Source: Phycisphaerales bacterium
GTDB taxonomy: Bacteria; Planctomycetota; Phycisphaerae; Phycisphaerales; UBA1924
Assembly (NCBI GenBank): GCA_029260435.1
Contig: JAJDDG010000010.1
Span: forward strand, 30,981 to 94,980
Direction: 5' to 3'
Length of the DNA: 64,000 bases
Part shown: positions 7,440 to 15,417 of the stretch, piece by piece
How the letters are laid out: every line of letters begins with the position of its first letter
How positions within the stretch are numbered: position 1 is the first letter of the stretch
Notes under the pieces: model-generated
Databases searched by the model: none
Seen by the model: the letters and a program-made list of their open reading frames with translations, nothing else
What the model was told of the DNA's origin: nothing
Position numbers and translations under genes: made by a program

Positions 7440-8917
7440 TGACGATGCGTTCGAAATGGATTATCGCGATCGCTGTATGCACTCAGCCAGGAGCTGCATT
7501 GGGATCGTCGGAGTGTGAGTTCGACCCTGCGGGCGATGCGGTTATCCGCAGGACCGATCCTGGCGCAGATGGCGTGCTTGGCGTGGGTGCTGTGCTGCCG
7601 GATATCGTCCGGGTGAGCGTCGAGGGCTGGAGTCCAATCGCCCCAGCGGTTGACCCGTACACCGGGATCGAAAACCCGAGCCAGACACCCGACTTCGTCC
7701 GTTTGGAACTGGTGTTCGACGGGTTGGTCAACCCGCCGGGGACGCTCGGGCTCGGCGCAACACCGTTCGAACCGTTCGCGTTCGGCCCCAGCCCGGTGTA
7801 TGGGTTTGTCGAGATCGATGTCGATCGGAACCGCGATACCGGGGGGGAACTCGGCGGCGCTGCAGCACTCCGGGTGCTGGCGACTCTCGCGCGTTTGGGG
7901 GAGATTCCTTCGAGTTCTTTGTCATCTCGGATGGCGTTCAACTCCGGCGAGATTGATTCGAATTTCAATACGCAGCCGCAGTACGAGCGTTCGGGGCAGG
8001 ATTTCTCGCTCAATCTTTGCGGGTGTTTCAACGTGAGTGTGGTCGATACCTTCGGTGATGTCGATGGCTCGTTCGACACAGACGATATGTGGGTTGTCCG
8101 TGGGCGTTTTTTCCAGCGTGCCACCGGGTACGAGGAAGCCAGCGCCGCGTTCGGCGGGAGTTTCTTTGGGCTCTACGATCCGCGGGTTGATCTCCGTTTT
8201 CGGCACGACTCGCAATCGGATGAAACAACGGTGACGCTGGTCTACCCGCTCACGATGCAGGGCGCGGCGGATCTTGCGGGTGAGCCTGTCCAGGTGATTG
8301 ATCTGGATGTCGCCAACCACAATTCGATGATCGAGGCGCTGGATGACATCGTCATCGGTGCTGGATTCCCGCTGTTCGGGCCTGTCGCGACCCTCACTTC
8401 CGAATGGGCAAACCAGGATCCCATTGATTCGATTGACCCGACGCGCTGGCGCATCAACGCGGTCTTCGCGACCACATACGCAAACATCGAGCCGACGTTG
8501 TACGTCTGGACCGACGCGTTTGGCGATATACGCGCGGGCGACTTCGACGCCAGCGGGCTGATCACACAATCAGATGTCGATGATTTGAATTCCGAGATCG
8601 CGTCGCTGGATGGCTCGATTTCTGATGCAGATGGGGTCACCAACGGCGTCGTACAGTTCTGGAATCCGGGCACCGATTTTTCCGTGTTCGATCTGGACGG
8701 CAGCGGAGCGATCGGAGCGCCGGATGTCGCGGCGATCTCGCTCGATTGCCTCGGCGACGCGAATCTGGACGGCACGGTCGATGTGAATGACATCTCGTTT
8801 GTGCTGTTCCGTCTGGGTGATGCAGACTGTTCATCCGCTGATGTGAATGCGGATGAAGCCCTGGATGTCAACGACATCTCGTTCGTGCTGTTCCGTCTAG
8901 GGAACGCGTGCCCTTGA
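7439..8917 (+). CDS. large secreted protein with C-terminal dockerin-like repeats
   Basis: A 492-residue protein with a signal peptide (MTMRSKWIIAIAVCT, cleavage near ALGSS). Two or more unknown beta-rich domains fill residues 25-400. The region 360-430 has Asp-rich loops (DFDASGLITQSDVDDL, FDLDGSGAIG) resembling calcium-binding dockerin loops. Two canonical repeats with DVNDISFVLFRLG end the chain. The ATG at 7439 overlaps the regulator stop (TGATG); a GTG at 7436 would add one residue. Direct coupling to the two-component genes suggests it is their target, their ligand-capturing partner, or a coexpressed surface protein. No enzymatic motif is recognised. Confidence 0.82.
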   Translation: MTMRSKWIIAIAVCTQPGAALGSSECEFDPAGDAVIRRTDPGADGVLGVGAVLPDIVRVSVEGWSPIAPAVDPYTGIENPSQTPDFVRLELVFDGLVNPPGTLGLGATPFEPFAFGPSPVYGFVEIDVDRNRDTGGELGGAAALRVLATLARLGEIPSSSLSSRMAFNSGEIDSNFNTQPQYERSGQDFSLNLCGCFNVSVVDTFGDVDGSFDTDDMWVVRGRFFQRATGYEEASAAFGGSFFGLYDPRVDLRFRHDSQSDETTVTLVYPLTMQGAADLAGEPVQVIDLDVANHNSMIEALDDIVIGAGFPLFGPVATLTSEWANQDPIDSIDPTRWRINAVFATTYANIEPTLYVWTDAFGDIRAGDFDASGLITQSDVDDLNSEIASLDGSISDADGVTNGVVQFWNPGTDFSVFDLDGSGAIGAPDVAAISLDCLGDANLDGTVDVNDISFVLFRLGDADCSSADVNADEALDVNDISFVLFRLGNACP

Positions 8918-9095
8918 TCAGCGATAAACCCATTTACTGCCCCCCACCGCGAAAATGGTGGATATACGGTGGCCACCTCACCTGCTAACAGGTGTGGATC
9001 AGGTAGCTGCACATCAGGGCGGTTACAGGGGAAGAACAGGCGAGCCCTCTGAGGAACAGTGAGAATACAGTGAGAAGCAGGCTCTACTCACTGCG

Positions 9096-9245
9096 TTACC
9101 CGACCGAGCGAACGAGAGCCTTCACCGCCGCGCGGATGTGCTCTGGCAGGGTCGGCCACGCATCGATCACGGCGGCGAGGTCGGGGTCAGAGGGATGATT
9201 CTCGCTGCAACTGCCGGGACTACTGCTGGGCGCAGAATCTAGCCC
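9096..9245 (-). pseudogene. remnant of a tyrosine-recombinase-like C-terminus
   Basis: A 49-codon open frame ends at a TAA (9096-9098) and is bounded upstream by an in-frame TAG. Its peptide includes SDPDLAAVIDAWPTLPEHIR followed by AAVKALVRS. From memory this resembles the tail of integrases annotated in planctomycete genomes (DPDLA..IDAWP.LPE.IR...). No catalytic Arg/His/Tyr residues lie in it, no start codon is convincing, and nothing upstream restores the protein. Its location 44 bp from the right tRNA repeat fits an island whose integrase has been lost. The family link is a recollection, not a search result. Confidence 0.45.
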
Positions 9246-9288
9246 CTAATAAGTCCCTGTTGTGCAAGGGGTTTGCGATGAGGGCTGG

Positions 9289-9337
9289 CAGCCTTCCAAG
9301 CTGAATGTTGAGGGTTCGAGTCCCTTCGCCCGCTTTG
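9289..9337 (+). repeat. 49-bp direct repeat, right copy (displaced tRNA-Gly 3' half)
   Basis: It is identical to 1294-1342. Upstream bases (GATGAGGGCTGG) do not form a tRNA 5' half, so this is a non-functional fragment. Direct orientation and an 8-kb distance from the intact tRNA fit an attR-type scar. Confidence 0.85.
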
Positions 9338-9454
9338 ATGCATAGGGTGCGGAGGGGCATAAGTGGAGTGGTTCTACGCTGAGTCGTGCGTGTCGGCACC
9401 ACGCCTCTCGCTCTCTGGCGCGAGCAAGCCGAACGACCTACCGAAGCGCAGTAG

Positions 9455-9520
9455 TCCGAACCTGAATAGCGCACAGGAGATGTCGCGGATGTCTATCACG
9501 GCATCATCTATTTGCGTCGT
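9455..9520 (-). pseudogene. decayed dockerin-like repeat
   Basis: In one minus-strand frame the sequence reads IDDAVIDIRDISCALFRFG, matching the DGAIDVNDISFVLFRLG core of the two intact secreted proteins. The preceding DAN residues are in a neighbouring frame, so a small frameshift splits the calcium loop. No signal peptide or full domain is recoverable. It lies outside the right tRNA repeat, showing that dockerin-bearing genes were not confined to the island. Confidence 0.55.
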
Positions 9521-9756
9521 CACCACACGGATAGGCAAACTGCACGAGATTGGGTGGGTTATCGACGACGCCTTCCAGAATGAGTACCGCAGTACCGACA
9601 CCAACAATTCAACTGCTGTCACGAAAAGAGCCGTTGGCACGCGGTTTGGAAATAGTTGTTGCGCCGTTTGTTGCGTGTTGTTGCGATGGCTGTGCGCTCC
9701 GGTGCATACATGCGAGCGTAAATCGCATCACACGCTCAAATAAACGCGATTATAAG

Positions 9757-9829
<73 letters not shown>

Positions 9830-10202
9830 ACTGCGGGCTCGCGGTGCGATGCACCCGTCCCAGCAGAAGCCAGAGTGTAACAATCAGGGTGATTGCGTCC
9901 ACCCGCTCGGGCCCGGGCTAGAACCCCAAGCGCACGAGAAGTTACCCTCTATATAAGGGTGGTGCAGAGGTTCGCTGTGAAGCGGAGTTCTCAAAATCTG
10001 TAAAATCGGAGGCGTATGAGGGCGTATTGCGGAGCAGATTGACAAAAACATGGATCGGGCCTACCTTGCTCGGCCTCTTCTGGGCTTCTGGAAGGGGTTA
10101 TCGAGCCCGTGAGGGCTGATTCCTGCCCCACTGAAGCGGGGTATACTGGTGGATCTGCTGGCCTGGCGATTGTCCGGGCATGCTTGTTGAGGAAACGAAC
10201 CC
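9830..10202. other. 373-bp region upstream of rpmF
   Basis: No gene is seen. It contains ACCCT-CTATATA-AGGGT, a weak 5-bp hairpin near 9953, and a good promoter candidate at 10039-10067 that would drive rpmF and the fatty-acid genes. A yceD-type gene, common before rpmF in other bacteria, is not present. Confidence 0.55.
10039..10067 (+). promoter_or_regulatory. candidate promoter for rpmF-plsX-fab operon
   Basis: A consensus -35 box TTGACA (10039-10044) is followed after exactly 17 nt by TACCTT (10062-10067), a 3-of-6 match to the -10 box. It lies about 135 nt before the rpmF start, leaving room for a leader. Confidence 0.45.
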
Positions 10203-10403
10203 ATGCATCCCACTCATCGCACAAGCCCCGGACGCACCCGCAGACGCCGCAGCCACCACGCGATCGAGGGTGAGAAACCCACGATGTGCCCGCTTTCCGG
10301 GCAACCCAAGCTACACCATCGTGCGTGCAAAGAGTCTGGGTATGTCCGCCCTGGGTTGGTGATCTCGGTGCCGAAACTCGGGATCGGGCCTGATCGGGAC
10401 TAA
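10203..10403 (+). CDS. rpmF: 50S ribosomal protein L32
   Basis: A 66-residue protein with the L32 N-terminal signature HRTSPGRTRRRRSHHA and the later PKLHHRAC stretch. L32 usually has a zinc ribbon of two CXXC pairs; here each pair has lost its second Cys (CPLS, CKES), so tight zinc binding is unlikely. The tail after the ribbon is longer than usual. GAGGAAA lies 7 nt before the ATG. It sits 5 bp before plsX, the conserved rpmF-plsX-fab arrangement linking ribosome and lipid synthesis. Confidence 0.92.
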   Translation: MHPTHRTSPGRTRRRRSHHAIEGEKPTMCPLSGQPKLHHRACKESGYVRPGLVISVPKLGIGPDRD

Positions 10404-10408
10404 TCCTG

Positions 10409-11443
10409 ATGCGCATCGCAGTCGACGTGATGGGCGGTGACAACGCGCCCGACGCGGTGATTCACGGCTGTATTAATGCTCTGGATCAGATCGCGGGAGA
10501 TGACGAGATCGTCATGGTTGGCGACCGCGCTGTGGTTGAGGACGTACTTCGCGAGCGGGGTGTCAAAGACGACCGCCTCACGATTGTCCATGCCAGCGAG
10601 GTGATCGAAATGCACGAATCGCCCGTCGAGGCGGTGCGTGCAAAGAGCGAATCCTCTCTCGTCAAAATGATGCTGCTCGGATCAAGCCGGAAGACGAAAG
10701 ATCCCGTTGATGTCGTGATTTCCGCGGGGAATACCGGGGCGTGTGTGTCTGCGGCGACGATGTACATGAAACGCCTGCCGGGCATCCACCGTCCGGGTAT
10801 CGCGTGCACGATCCCGACGTTCCATGGGCCGGTCGTGGTCTGTGATGTCGGCGCGAACCCCGAGCCGCGGGCATCACACCTGGCGCAGTACGCGCTGATG
10901 GCTGAAACCTACTCGGAATTAGTACTGGGCATCGAGAAGCCGCGGGTGGCGCAGATGAATATCGGTGCGGAGGAGGGTAAGGGAACGGGGATAACCAAGG
11001 AGGTCCGCGAGTTGATCCGGGGCGCTCCGAACATGAATTACATCGGGTACATCGAGGGGCGGGATCTGTTCGAGGGGGGAGCTGATGTCGTCGTCACGGA
11101 CGGCTTTGTGGGCAACACGATGCTCAAACTCGCGGAGGGACTCGCCAAAAGTATCTTCAAGGCGCTGCTGCACGAGGTGATGAACTCGGACCCGGCGCTG
11201 GCGATGCAGATGGAACCGATCCTCAAGCAGATGTTCAAGAAGAACGATTACCACGAGTACGGCGGAGCCCCACTGCTGGGCGTAAACGGCGGGTGCGTGA
11301 TCTGCCACGGCTCGAGCGAGAGTCGGACAATCACGAACACCATTCGCAACGCACGCGAGTCCGTCTCGGCGCATGTGAACGAGGCGATCGTCGAGCGGAT
11401 CAAGCTTATGGAAGCGAAGACAATGTGCGGGGGTGCGGCGTGA
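10409..11443 (+). CDS. plsX: phosphate acyltransferase PlsX
   Basis: A 344-residue protein beginning with the hallmark MRIAVDVMGGDNAPDAV, followed by other PlsX motifs (ISAGNTGA, CDVGANPE, TDGFVGNTMLKLAEG). It converts acyl-ACP and phosphate to acyl-phosphate, the first step of phospholipid synthesis with PlsY/PlsC, as a peripheral membrane enzyme. Length is normal. The stop lies immediately before fabH, and the gene heads the fatty-acid operon after rpmF. Confidence 0.97.
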   Translation: MRIAVDVMGGDNAPDAVIHGCINALDQIAGDDEIVMVGDRAVVEDVLRERGVKDDRLTIVHASEVIEMHESPVEAVRAKSESSLVKMMLLGSSRKTKDPVDVVISAGNTGACVSAATMYMKRLPGIHRPGIACTIPTFHGPVVVCDVGANPEPRASHLAQYALMAETYSELVLGIEKPRVAQMNIGAEEGKGTGITKEVRELIRGAPNMNYIGYIEGRDLFEGGADVVVTDGFVGNTMLKLAEGLAKSIFKALLHEVMNSDPALAMQMEPILKQMFKKNDYHEYGGAPLLGVNGGCVICHGSSESRTITNTIRNARESVSAHVNEAIVERIKLMEAKTMCGGAA

Positions 11444-11451
11444 ACACGAGC

Positions 11452-12441
11452 ATGATGGGTGTTGAGATCCTGGGCACGGGCTCGGCGGTTCCCGAAGGGC
11501 GCGTGACCAACGCGGACCTCGAGAAGATCATGGACACTTCGGATGAGTGGATTGTTCAGCGGACAGGCATCCGCGAACGATGCATCTCCGACCCGGGTAA
11601 GGGAGAAACGACTGTCTCCCTCTCGACCGAGGCGCTCGAGAATGCACTGGAATCTGCGGGCATATCGGGCGCGGAGTTGGACATGGTGATCCTCGGCTCT
11701 GTGACCGGCGAGATGCGCTGCCCGGCGACAGCCTGCCGCATCGCGGCGAATGTCGGCGCGAAGAATGCAGGGGCGTTCGACATCCTCGCGGCGTGCTCCG
11801 GGTGGCTCTACGGGCTGAACGTAGCAACAGGGATGATCACCACGGGGCAGTACAAGACAATCGCGGTGATCGGGTGCGACCTGATGAGCCGCATTATCGA
11901 CTACGAAAACCGAGGAGTATCCATCCTGTTCGGCGACGCGGGCGGTGCGGTCATCCTCCGCGCCACAGACGACAGAACCAAGGGCTCGATCGCCTCATGC
12001 ATGTACGCGGACGGCAGCAAATGGGACAACCTCTATCTGCCCGAGACGACCTCTGATTACCCAGCGTGCGCGGATCTCTCGATCGCGCGACCGGGGACGC
12101 TTCAGATGAACGGGCGCGAGGTGTACAAGTTCGCGGTGGGGACATTCTCGAAGGTGATCGCACAGACGCTGGAGCGCGGCGGTGTGAGCGCGGACGACGT
12201 GGATATGTTTATCTGCCACCAGTCCAACGCGCGAATGCTTGAGTCGGCACGGGATCGGTTCGGGGTGCCCGAAGAGAAGTTTTACATGAACATCGACCGC
12301 CACGGGAACTGCTCGTCGGGATCGGTCCCCCTCTGCCTCGATCAACTTGTTCGTGCTGGCAGGTGCAAGAAGGGTGATCTGGTGCTGTTCGTCGCGTTCG
12401 GCGGCGGATTGACGTGGGCGGCGAATCTCTGGCGGCTGTGA
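11452..12441 (+). CDS. fabH: 3-oxoacyl-ACP synthase III (FabH)
   Basis: A 329-residue condensing enzyme that joins acetyl-CoA to malonyl-ACP to start fatty-acid synthesis. The nucleophile Cys is in ILAACSGW; the His is in CHQSNARM and the Asn in HGNCSSGS, giving the Cys-His-Asn triad. DEWIVQRTGIRER near the N-terminus is typical. Possible starts are GTG 11440 (overlapping the plsX stop), ATG 11452 and ATG 11455; the ATG pair is preferred. Followed by fabD. Confidence 0.96.
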   Translation: MMGVEILGTGSAVPEGRVTNADLEKIMDTSDEWIVQRTGIRERCISDPGKGETTVSLSTEALENALESAGISGAELDMVILGSVTGEMRCPATACRIAANVGAKNAGAFDILAACSGWLYGLNVATGMITTGQYKTIAVIGCDLMSRIIDYENRGVSILFGDAGGAVILRATDDRTKGSIASCMYADGSKWDNLYLPETTSDYPACADLSIARPGTLQMNGREVYKFAVGTFSKVIAQTLERGGVSADDVDMFICHQSNARMLESARDRFGVPEEKFYMNIDRHGNCSSGSVPLCLDQLVRAGRCKKGDLVLFVAFGGGLTWAANLWRL

Positions 12442-12476
12442 TCGTCGGACGTGGCACGGAGCGATATTTGACTGGC

Positions 12477-13415
12477 ATGAATGGTGAAAACGCGGTGATC
12501 CTTTGCCCCGGACAAGGTGCGCAGGCGGTCGGTATGGGCAAGGGATGGTTCGATGCATCTCCCGACGCGGCACGCACGTTCGGTGCTGCCGATGAGATTG
12601 TTGGCGATCGATTCGGTGCCAAGCTTAGCACGCTCTGTTTCGATGGTCCGGTAGACGCACTCAACCGGACAGACATCGCGCAGCCCGCGCTGTTTGTTGC
12701 TGGTGTCGCGAGTTTTCAAGCGATGCTGAGCGGAACGGATCCGACAAAACTCGGCGCGATCGCCGGGTTGAGCCTCGGCGAGTACACGGCGCTGCATCTT
12801 GCGGGCGCGATCTCGTTTGCCGATTGTCTGGAGTTGGTGCTCGTGCGAGGACGGGCGATGCAGGATGCCGCGGAAGCGAGCGAGGGGAGCATGGTCGCGC
12901 TTATCGGTGCGGACGAGGAACAAGCCAACGCAGTCTGCCTGTCGGCACGGGGCGACGAGGTGCTCGTGGCGGCGAACTACAATGCGCCGGGGCAGATCGT
13001 CCTGAGCGGATCAAAGGACGCTTGCGCACGGGCGCTGGATGCGGCTGGAGAAGTCGGGGTGAGAGCGACAGCGTTGTCCGTCGCGGGGGCGTTCCATTCG
13101 CCCTTGATGGCACCGGCCGCGGCTCGCCTTGACGAAACACTCTCGGGCACTCAAATCGATGAACCGAGGTGCACCGTGATGTCCAATGTGAGCGGCGAAC
13201 CCCACGCCCCTGCTGAAGGTGGCGATATCGCAGCAAGTATCCGCGAACGCCTGGTCAAGCAGCTCGTGAGTCCCGTATTATGGAGCCAGGGGTGTGGGTG
13301 GCTCGCGCAGCATTGCGAGGGAGAATTCCACGAGTTGGCACCGGGTAAAGTACTCGGCGGGCTGATGCGTCGGATCAACCGAACGATCAAGGTGGTGAAC
13401 CATGACCAACCGTAA
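12477..13415 (+). CDS. fabD: malonyl-CoA:ACP transacylase (FabD)
   Basis: A 312-residue enzyme starting ILCPGQGAQAVGMGK after the chosen ATG. The active-site Ser is in GLSLGEYTAL, where the more usual GHSxG has Leu for His. A catalytic His is in AGAFHSPLM and Gln in the GQGAQ motif. It loads malonyl groups onto ACP for FabH and FabF. The start 35 bp after fabH fits the N-terminal family alignment; an upstream in-frame start would add 21 residues inside fabH. The 3' end overlaps the following lipoprotein gene by 14 bp. Confidence 0.95.
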   Translation: MNGENAVILCPGQGAQAVGMGKGWFDASPDAARTFGAADEIVGDRFGAKLSTLCFDGPVDALNRTDIAQPALFVAGVASFQAMLSGTDPTKLGAIAGLSLGEYTALHLAGAISFADCLELVLVRGRAMQDAAEASEGSMVALIGADEEQANAVCLSARGDEVLVAANYNAPGQIVLSGSKDACARALDAAGEVGVRATALSVAGAFHSPLMAPAAARLDETLSGTQIDEPRCTVMSNVSGEPHAPAEGGDIAASIRERLVKQLVSPVLWSQGCGWLAQHCEGEFHELAPGKVLGGLMRRINRTIKVVNHDQP

Positions 13416-14076
13416 GTGTGTCGTACTGGTGTCAGGTCTGCGGGCGTTTGCATTGCTCGGGATTGGCGCTGGATTGCTCTCGGGGTGCTCGAAGGAAGAG
13501 CAGAAGGCTCCAGCGCCCATCAAACAGACATACACCGCGCCCGAGCCGGAGGTCGGTCCTCTGGACGAGATCGATCTGGATTCGCGCGTTGAATTCCCAG
13601 AGGATCGCGCCCCTCAAAATCGTGAAGCCGCAGTTGCGGTCGCGGGTCTTGCCTCGGCGATCGCGAGTGGCGATTCGGATGGACTCGGAGTCTGGCTATC
13701 GCCCGGGTTTATGCCCGTGCTGAGTGACCTCGTAGACGATGGCTCGTGGAATTCCTCGACAGGAGAGATCGAAGTTGTCCGCGTCTGCTCGCTCGATCAC
13801 GACGAAGACCACATGCGTCTGGCACTTGGCATTCAGGATTCCGAGGGTGCATATCTTCTCGGATGGGATGGCTCTCTCAAGGGCACACGGTGGCGCTTCG
13901 AGCCAATCGCCATTGAATCGCAATATGCGATGGCGGCGAGCGACCTGGACGACGCCCCGCTGATCGGCCCGATGATTGCCGAAACAGCTTTCGAGGTTGC
14001 TCCGGAACCGGTTGAAGAAAAGGAAGAAGCGAAGAAAAAAGCTTCGGGTAAACGACGCGGCGGCGGGCTTCGGTAA
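13402..14076 (+). CDS. lipoprotein of unknown function inside the fab operon
   Basis: A 224-residue protein with a lipoprotein signal: basic start, hydrophobic stretch, lipobox LLSGC near residue 29. The mature part begins with a Pro/Glu-rich linker, then a globular domain with regular alternation of helix and strand, and ends in a Lys/Arg-rich tail (KKKASGKRRGGGLR). It overlaps fabD by 14 bp, so it is translationally coupled to fatty-acid synthesis genes, yet no lipid-related family is recognised. It may be a periplasmic or envelope-associated factor. Confidence 0.78.
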   Translation: MTNRKCVVLVSGLRAFALLGIGAGLLSGCSKEEQKAPAPIKQTYTAPEPEVGPLDEIDLDSRVEFPEDRAPQNREAAVAVAGLASAIASGDSDGLGVWLSPGFMPVLSDLVDDGSWNSSTGEIEVVRVCSLDHDEDHMRLALGIQDSEGAYLLGWDGSLKGTRWRFEPIAIESQYAMAASDLDDAPLIGPMIAETAFEVAPEPVEEKEEAKKKASGKRRGGGLR

Positions 14077-14119
14077 CGGGATCAATCAGCGAACATCCAT
14101 CTTTGTGAAGGAAAGTGCT

Positions 14120-14869
14120 ATGGGTGCAGATACGGAGCGGCGGGTCGCGATGGTGACCGGAGCAAGCCGTGGGATAGGTAAGGCGATCGCGAAACGTCTC
14201 GCGTGTGATGGTCGGCGTGTGATCCTTGTTGCCAGGAATGAAGACACGCTGTTGAGCGTGCAGGGCGAGATCGAATCGGCTGGCGGCAGCGCGGGGGTGC
14301 TGGCTGTAGATGTTGGTCACACAGATGCTTGGCGGGAAGGGATCGAAGGAGTTATCGCGAACGAGGGCCGCCTGGATGTGCTGGTGAACAACGCTGGGGT
14401 GACGCGGGACAACCTTATGCTCCGGATGAGCGATGAAGAGTTCGACGATGTCATTCGGATCAACCTCAAATCCGCCTTTGTTTCGATGCGGGCTGCGTCC
14501 CGGGCAATGATGCGGCAGAAATTCGGGCGGATGGTCAATATCGGCTCGACTTCGGGCGTTGTAGGGAATCCCGGACAGGCGAACTACGCGGCGTCGAAGG
14601 CCGGGCTGACGGGGATGACCCGCTCGATTGCGAGAGAACTGGGCGGCAAGGGGATCACTGCAAATGTGATCGCACCGGGGTACATTCAGACGGATATGAC
14701 GTCATCACTCCCTGACGAGGTGAAACAGAAGGTGCTCGGGGCGATGGCGCTGCGTCGGCTGGGCGAACCGGAGGACATCGCAGCAGCGGTGTCGTACGTG
14801 AGTTCGGACGAAGCTGGCTTCCTGAGCGGACAGGTGATATGTGTGGATGGTGGGCTGACGATGAGCTAA
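14120..14869 (+). CDS. fabG: 3-oxoacyl-ACP reductase (FabG)
   Basis: A 249-residue short-chain dehydrogenase. The nucleotide-binding motif is TGASRGIG, followed by NNAGVT, the catalytic Ser in GSTSGVVG, and Y-x3-K in NYAASK. PG and the C-terminal GQVICVDGG match FabG. It reduces 3-oxoacyl-ACP with NADPH. GAAGGAAAG lies just before the ATG and supports this start. Longer in-frame extension would run back into the lipoprotein gene. Confidence 0.96.
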   Translation: MGADTERRVAMVTGASRGIGKAIAKRLACDGRRVILVARNEDTLLSVQGEIESAGGSAGVLAVDVGHTDAWREGIEGVIANEGRLDVLVNNAGVTRDNLMLRMSDEEFDDVIRINLKSAFVSMRAASRAMMRQKFGRMVNIGSTSGVVGNPGQANYAASKAGLTGMTRSIARELGGKGITANVIAPGYIQTDMTSSLPDEVKQKVLGAMALRRLGEPEDIAAAVSYVSSDEAGFLSGQVICVDGGLTMS

Positions 14870-15012
14870 AGGGCCCCGGCCCGAACATGATGCGAACGAA
14901 TTCCCGCTACGCTGTGTGGCGGTGTGCACGCGGGCAACCTATATTGCCCGCATTCGACCAACTCGGCCGCGAGGGCGTTTCCCCAAATAGGCCGCAGACG
15001 GAGATTCTCGAC

Positions 15013-15270
15013 GTGACCGAGCAGGAAATCGAATCGAAGGTGATGGACATCGTCGCCGAACAAATGAGCGTGGACAAAAGCGAACTCACTCGTGAGACCA
15101 GCTTCATCAACGACCTAAACGCTGACAGTCTCGACACTGTCGAACTCGTAATGGAGTTCGAGGACGAGTTCGAGACATCGATCCCGGACGACAAGGCCGA
15201 GCAGATCAAGACTGTTGGTGAAGCGGTCGAGTTCATCGTTGAAGCGAAGAAGGCCGCGAGTTCGGCCTGA
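15013..15270 (+). CDS. acpP: acyl carrier protein
   Basis: An 85-residue acidic protein with the phosphopantetheine Ser in [15 protein letters not shown] and a C-terminal helix typical of ACP. The start is GTG with GGAG 9 nt upstream; longer in-frame starts would add residues unlike ACP. It carries growing acyl chains in the cytoplasm. The 143-bp gap after fabG and 147-bp gap before fabF leave room for regulatory sequence, often seen around acpP because it needs high expression. Confidence 0.96.
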   Translation: MTEQEIESKVMDIVAEQMSVDKSELTRETSFINDLNADSLDTVELVMEFEDEFETSIPDDKAEQIKTVGEAVEFIVEAKKAASSA

Positions 15271-15417
15271 TCCGTTGCTTGTCGCAGTGTGAGCGTGCGG
15301 CTTTGCTGCGCGTTGACATCCTGCGTTTTTGCCTGAGTACATCGCGCGGTTGTAACACTTGCTCACGGCTCATACGGCGCACGAGCCGGACGGGCTCTGA
15401 TCACAGACAGGAAGTTT

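Larger units (their letters stand above)
1340..9337. mobile_element. putative decayed tRNA-Gly-integrated genomic island
   Basis: The segment lies between an intact tRNA-Gly and a displaced 49-bp copy of its 3' half, with a fragment resembling a recombinase C-terminus (9096-9245, minus) beside the right repeat. Cargo is two secreted proteins with an interspersed hairpin repeat, a pseudopilin, a two-component system and a second dockerin-like secreted protein. No intact integrase, replication or conjugation gene is present, so it would be immobile now. The base composition does not look strikingly different from the flanks, so any transfer would be old or from a relative. An alternative is simple tRNA-fragment duplication. 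Confidence 0.45.
8918..9756. other. 839-bp non-coding stretch with island remnants
   Basis: No intact gene is seen. In order it holds a perfect 6-bp hairpin CACCTG-CTAA-CAGGTG (8979-8994, no T run), a recombinase-like C-terminal remnant on the minus strand (9096-9245), the right 49-bp tRNA-Gly repeat (9289-9337) and a decayed dockerin-repeat fragment (9455-9520, minus). The rest (9520-9756) shows nothing recognisable. The overall look is a graveyard at the island boundary. Confidence 0.6.

Noticed and set aside
8979..8994. Hairpin CACCTG-CTAA-CAGGTG as a terminator of the dockerin gene
   Set aside because: The stem is perfect but only 6 bp and no T run follows, so intrinsic termination cannot be supported.
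1268..9337. A complete mobile element with intact integrase
   Set aside because: No frame with recombinase catalytic residues is present; only a 49-codon remnant near the right repeat.
9220..9474. Minus-strand 84-codon frame containing EGTRTLNIQLGRL
   Set aside because: This phrase is the translation of the antisense of a tRNA fragment, a common annotation artefact.
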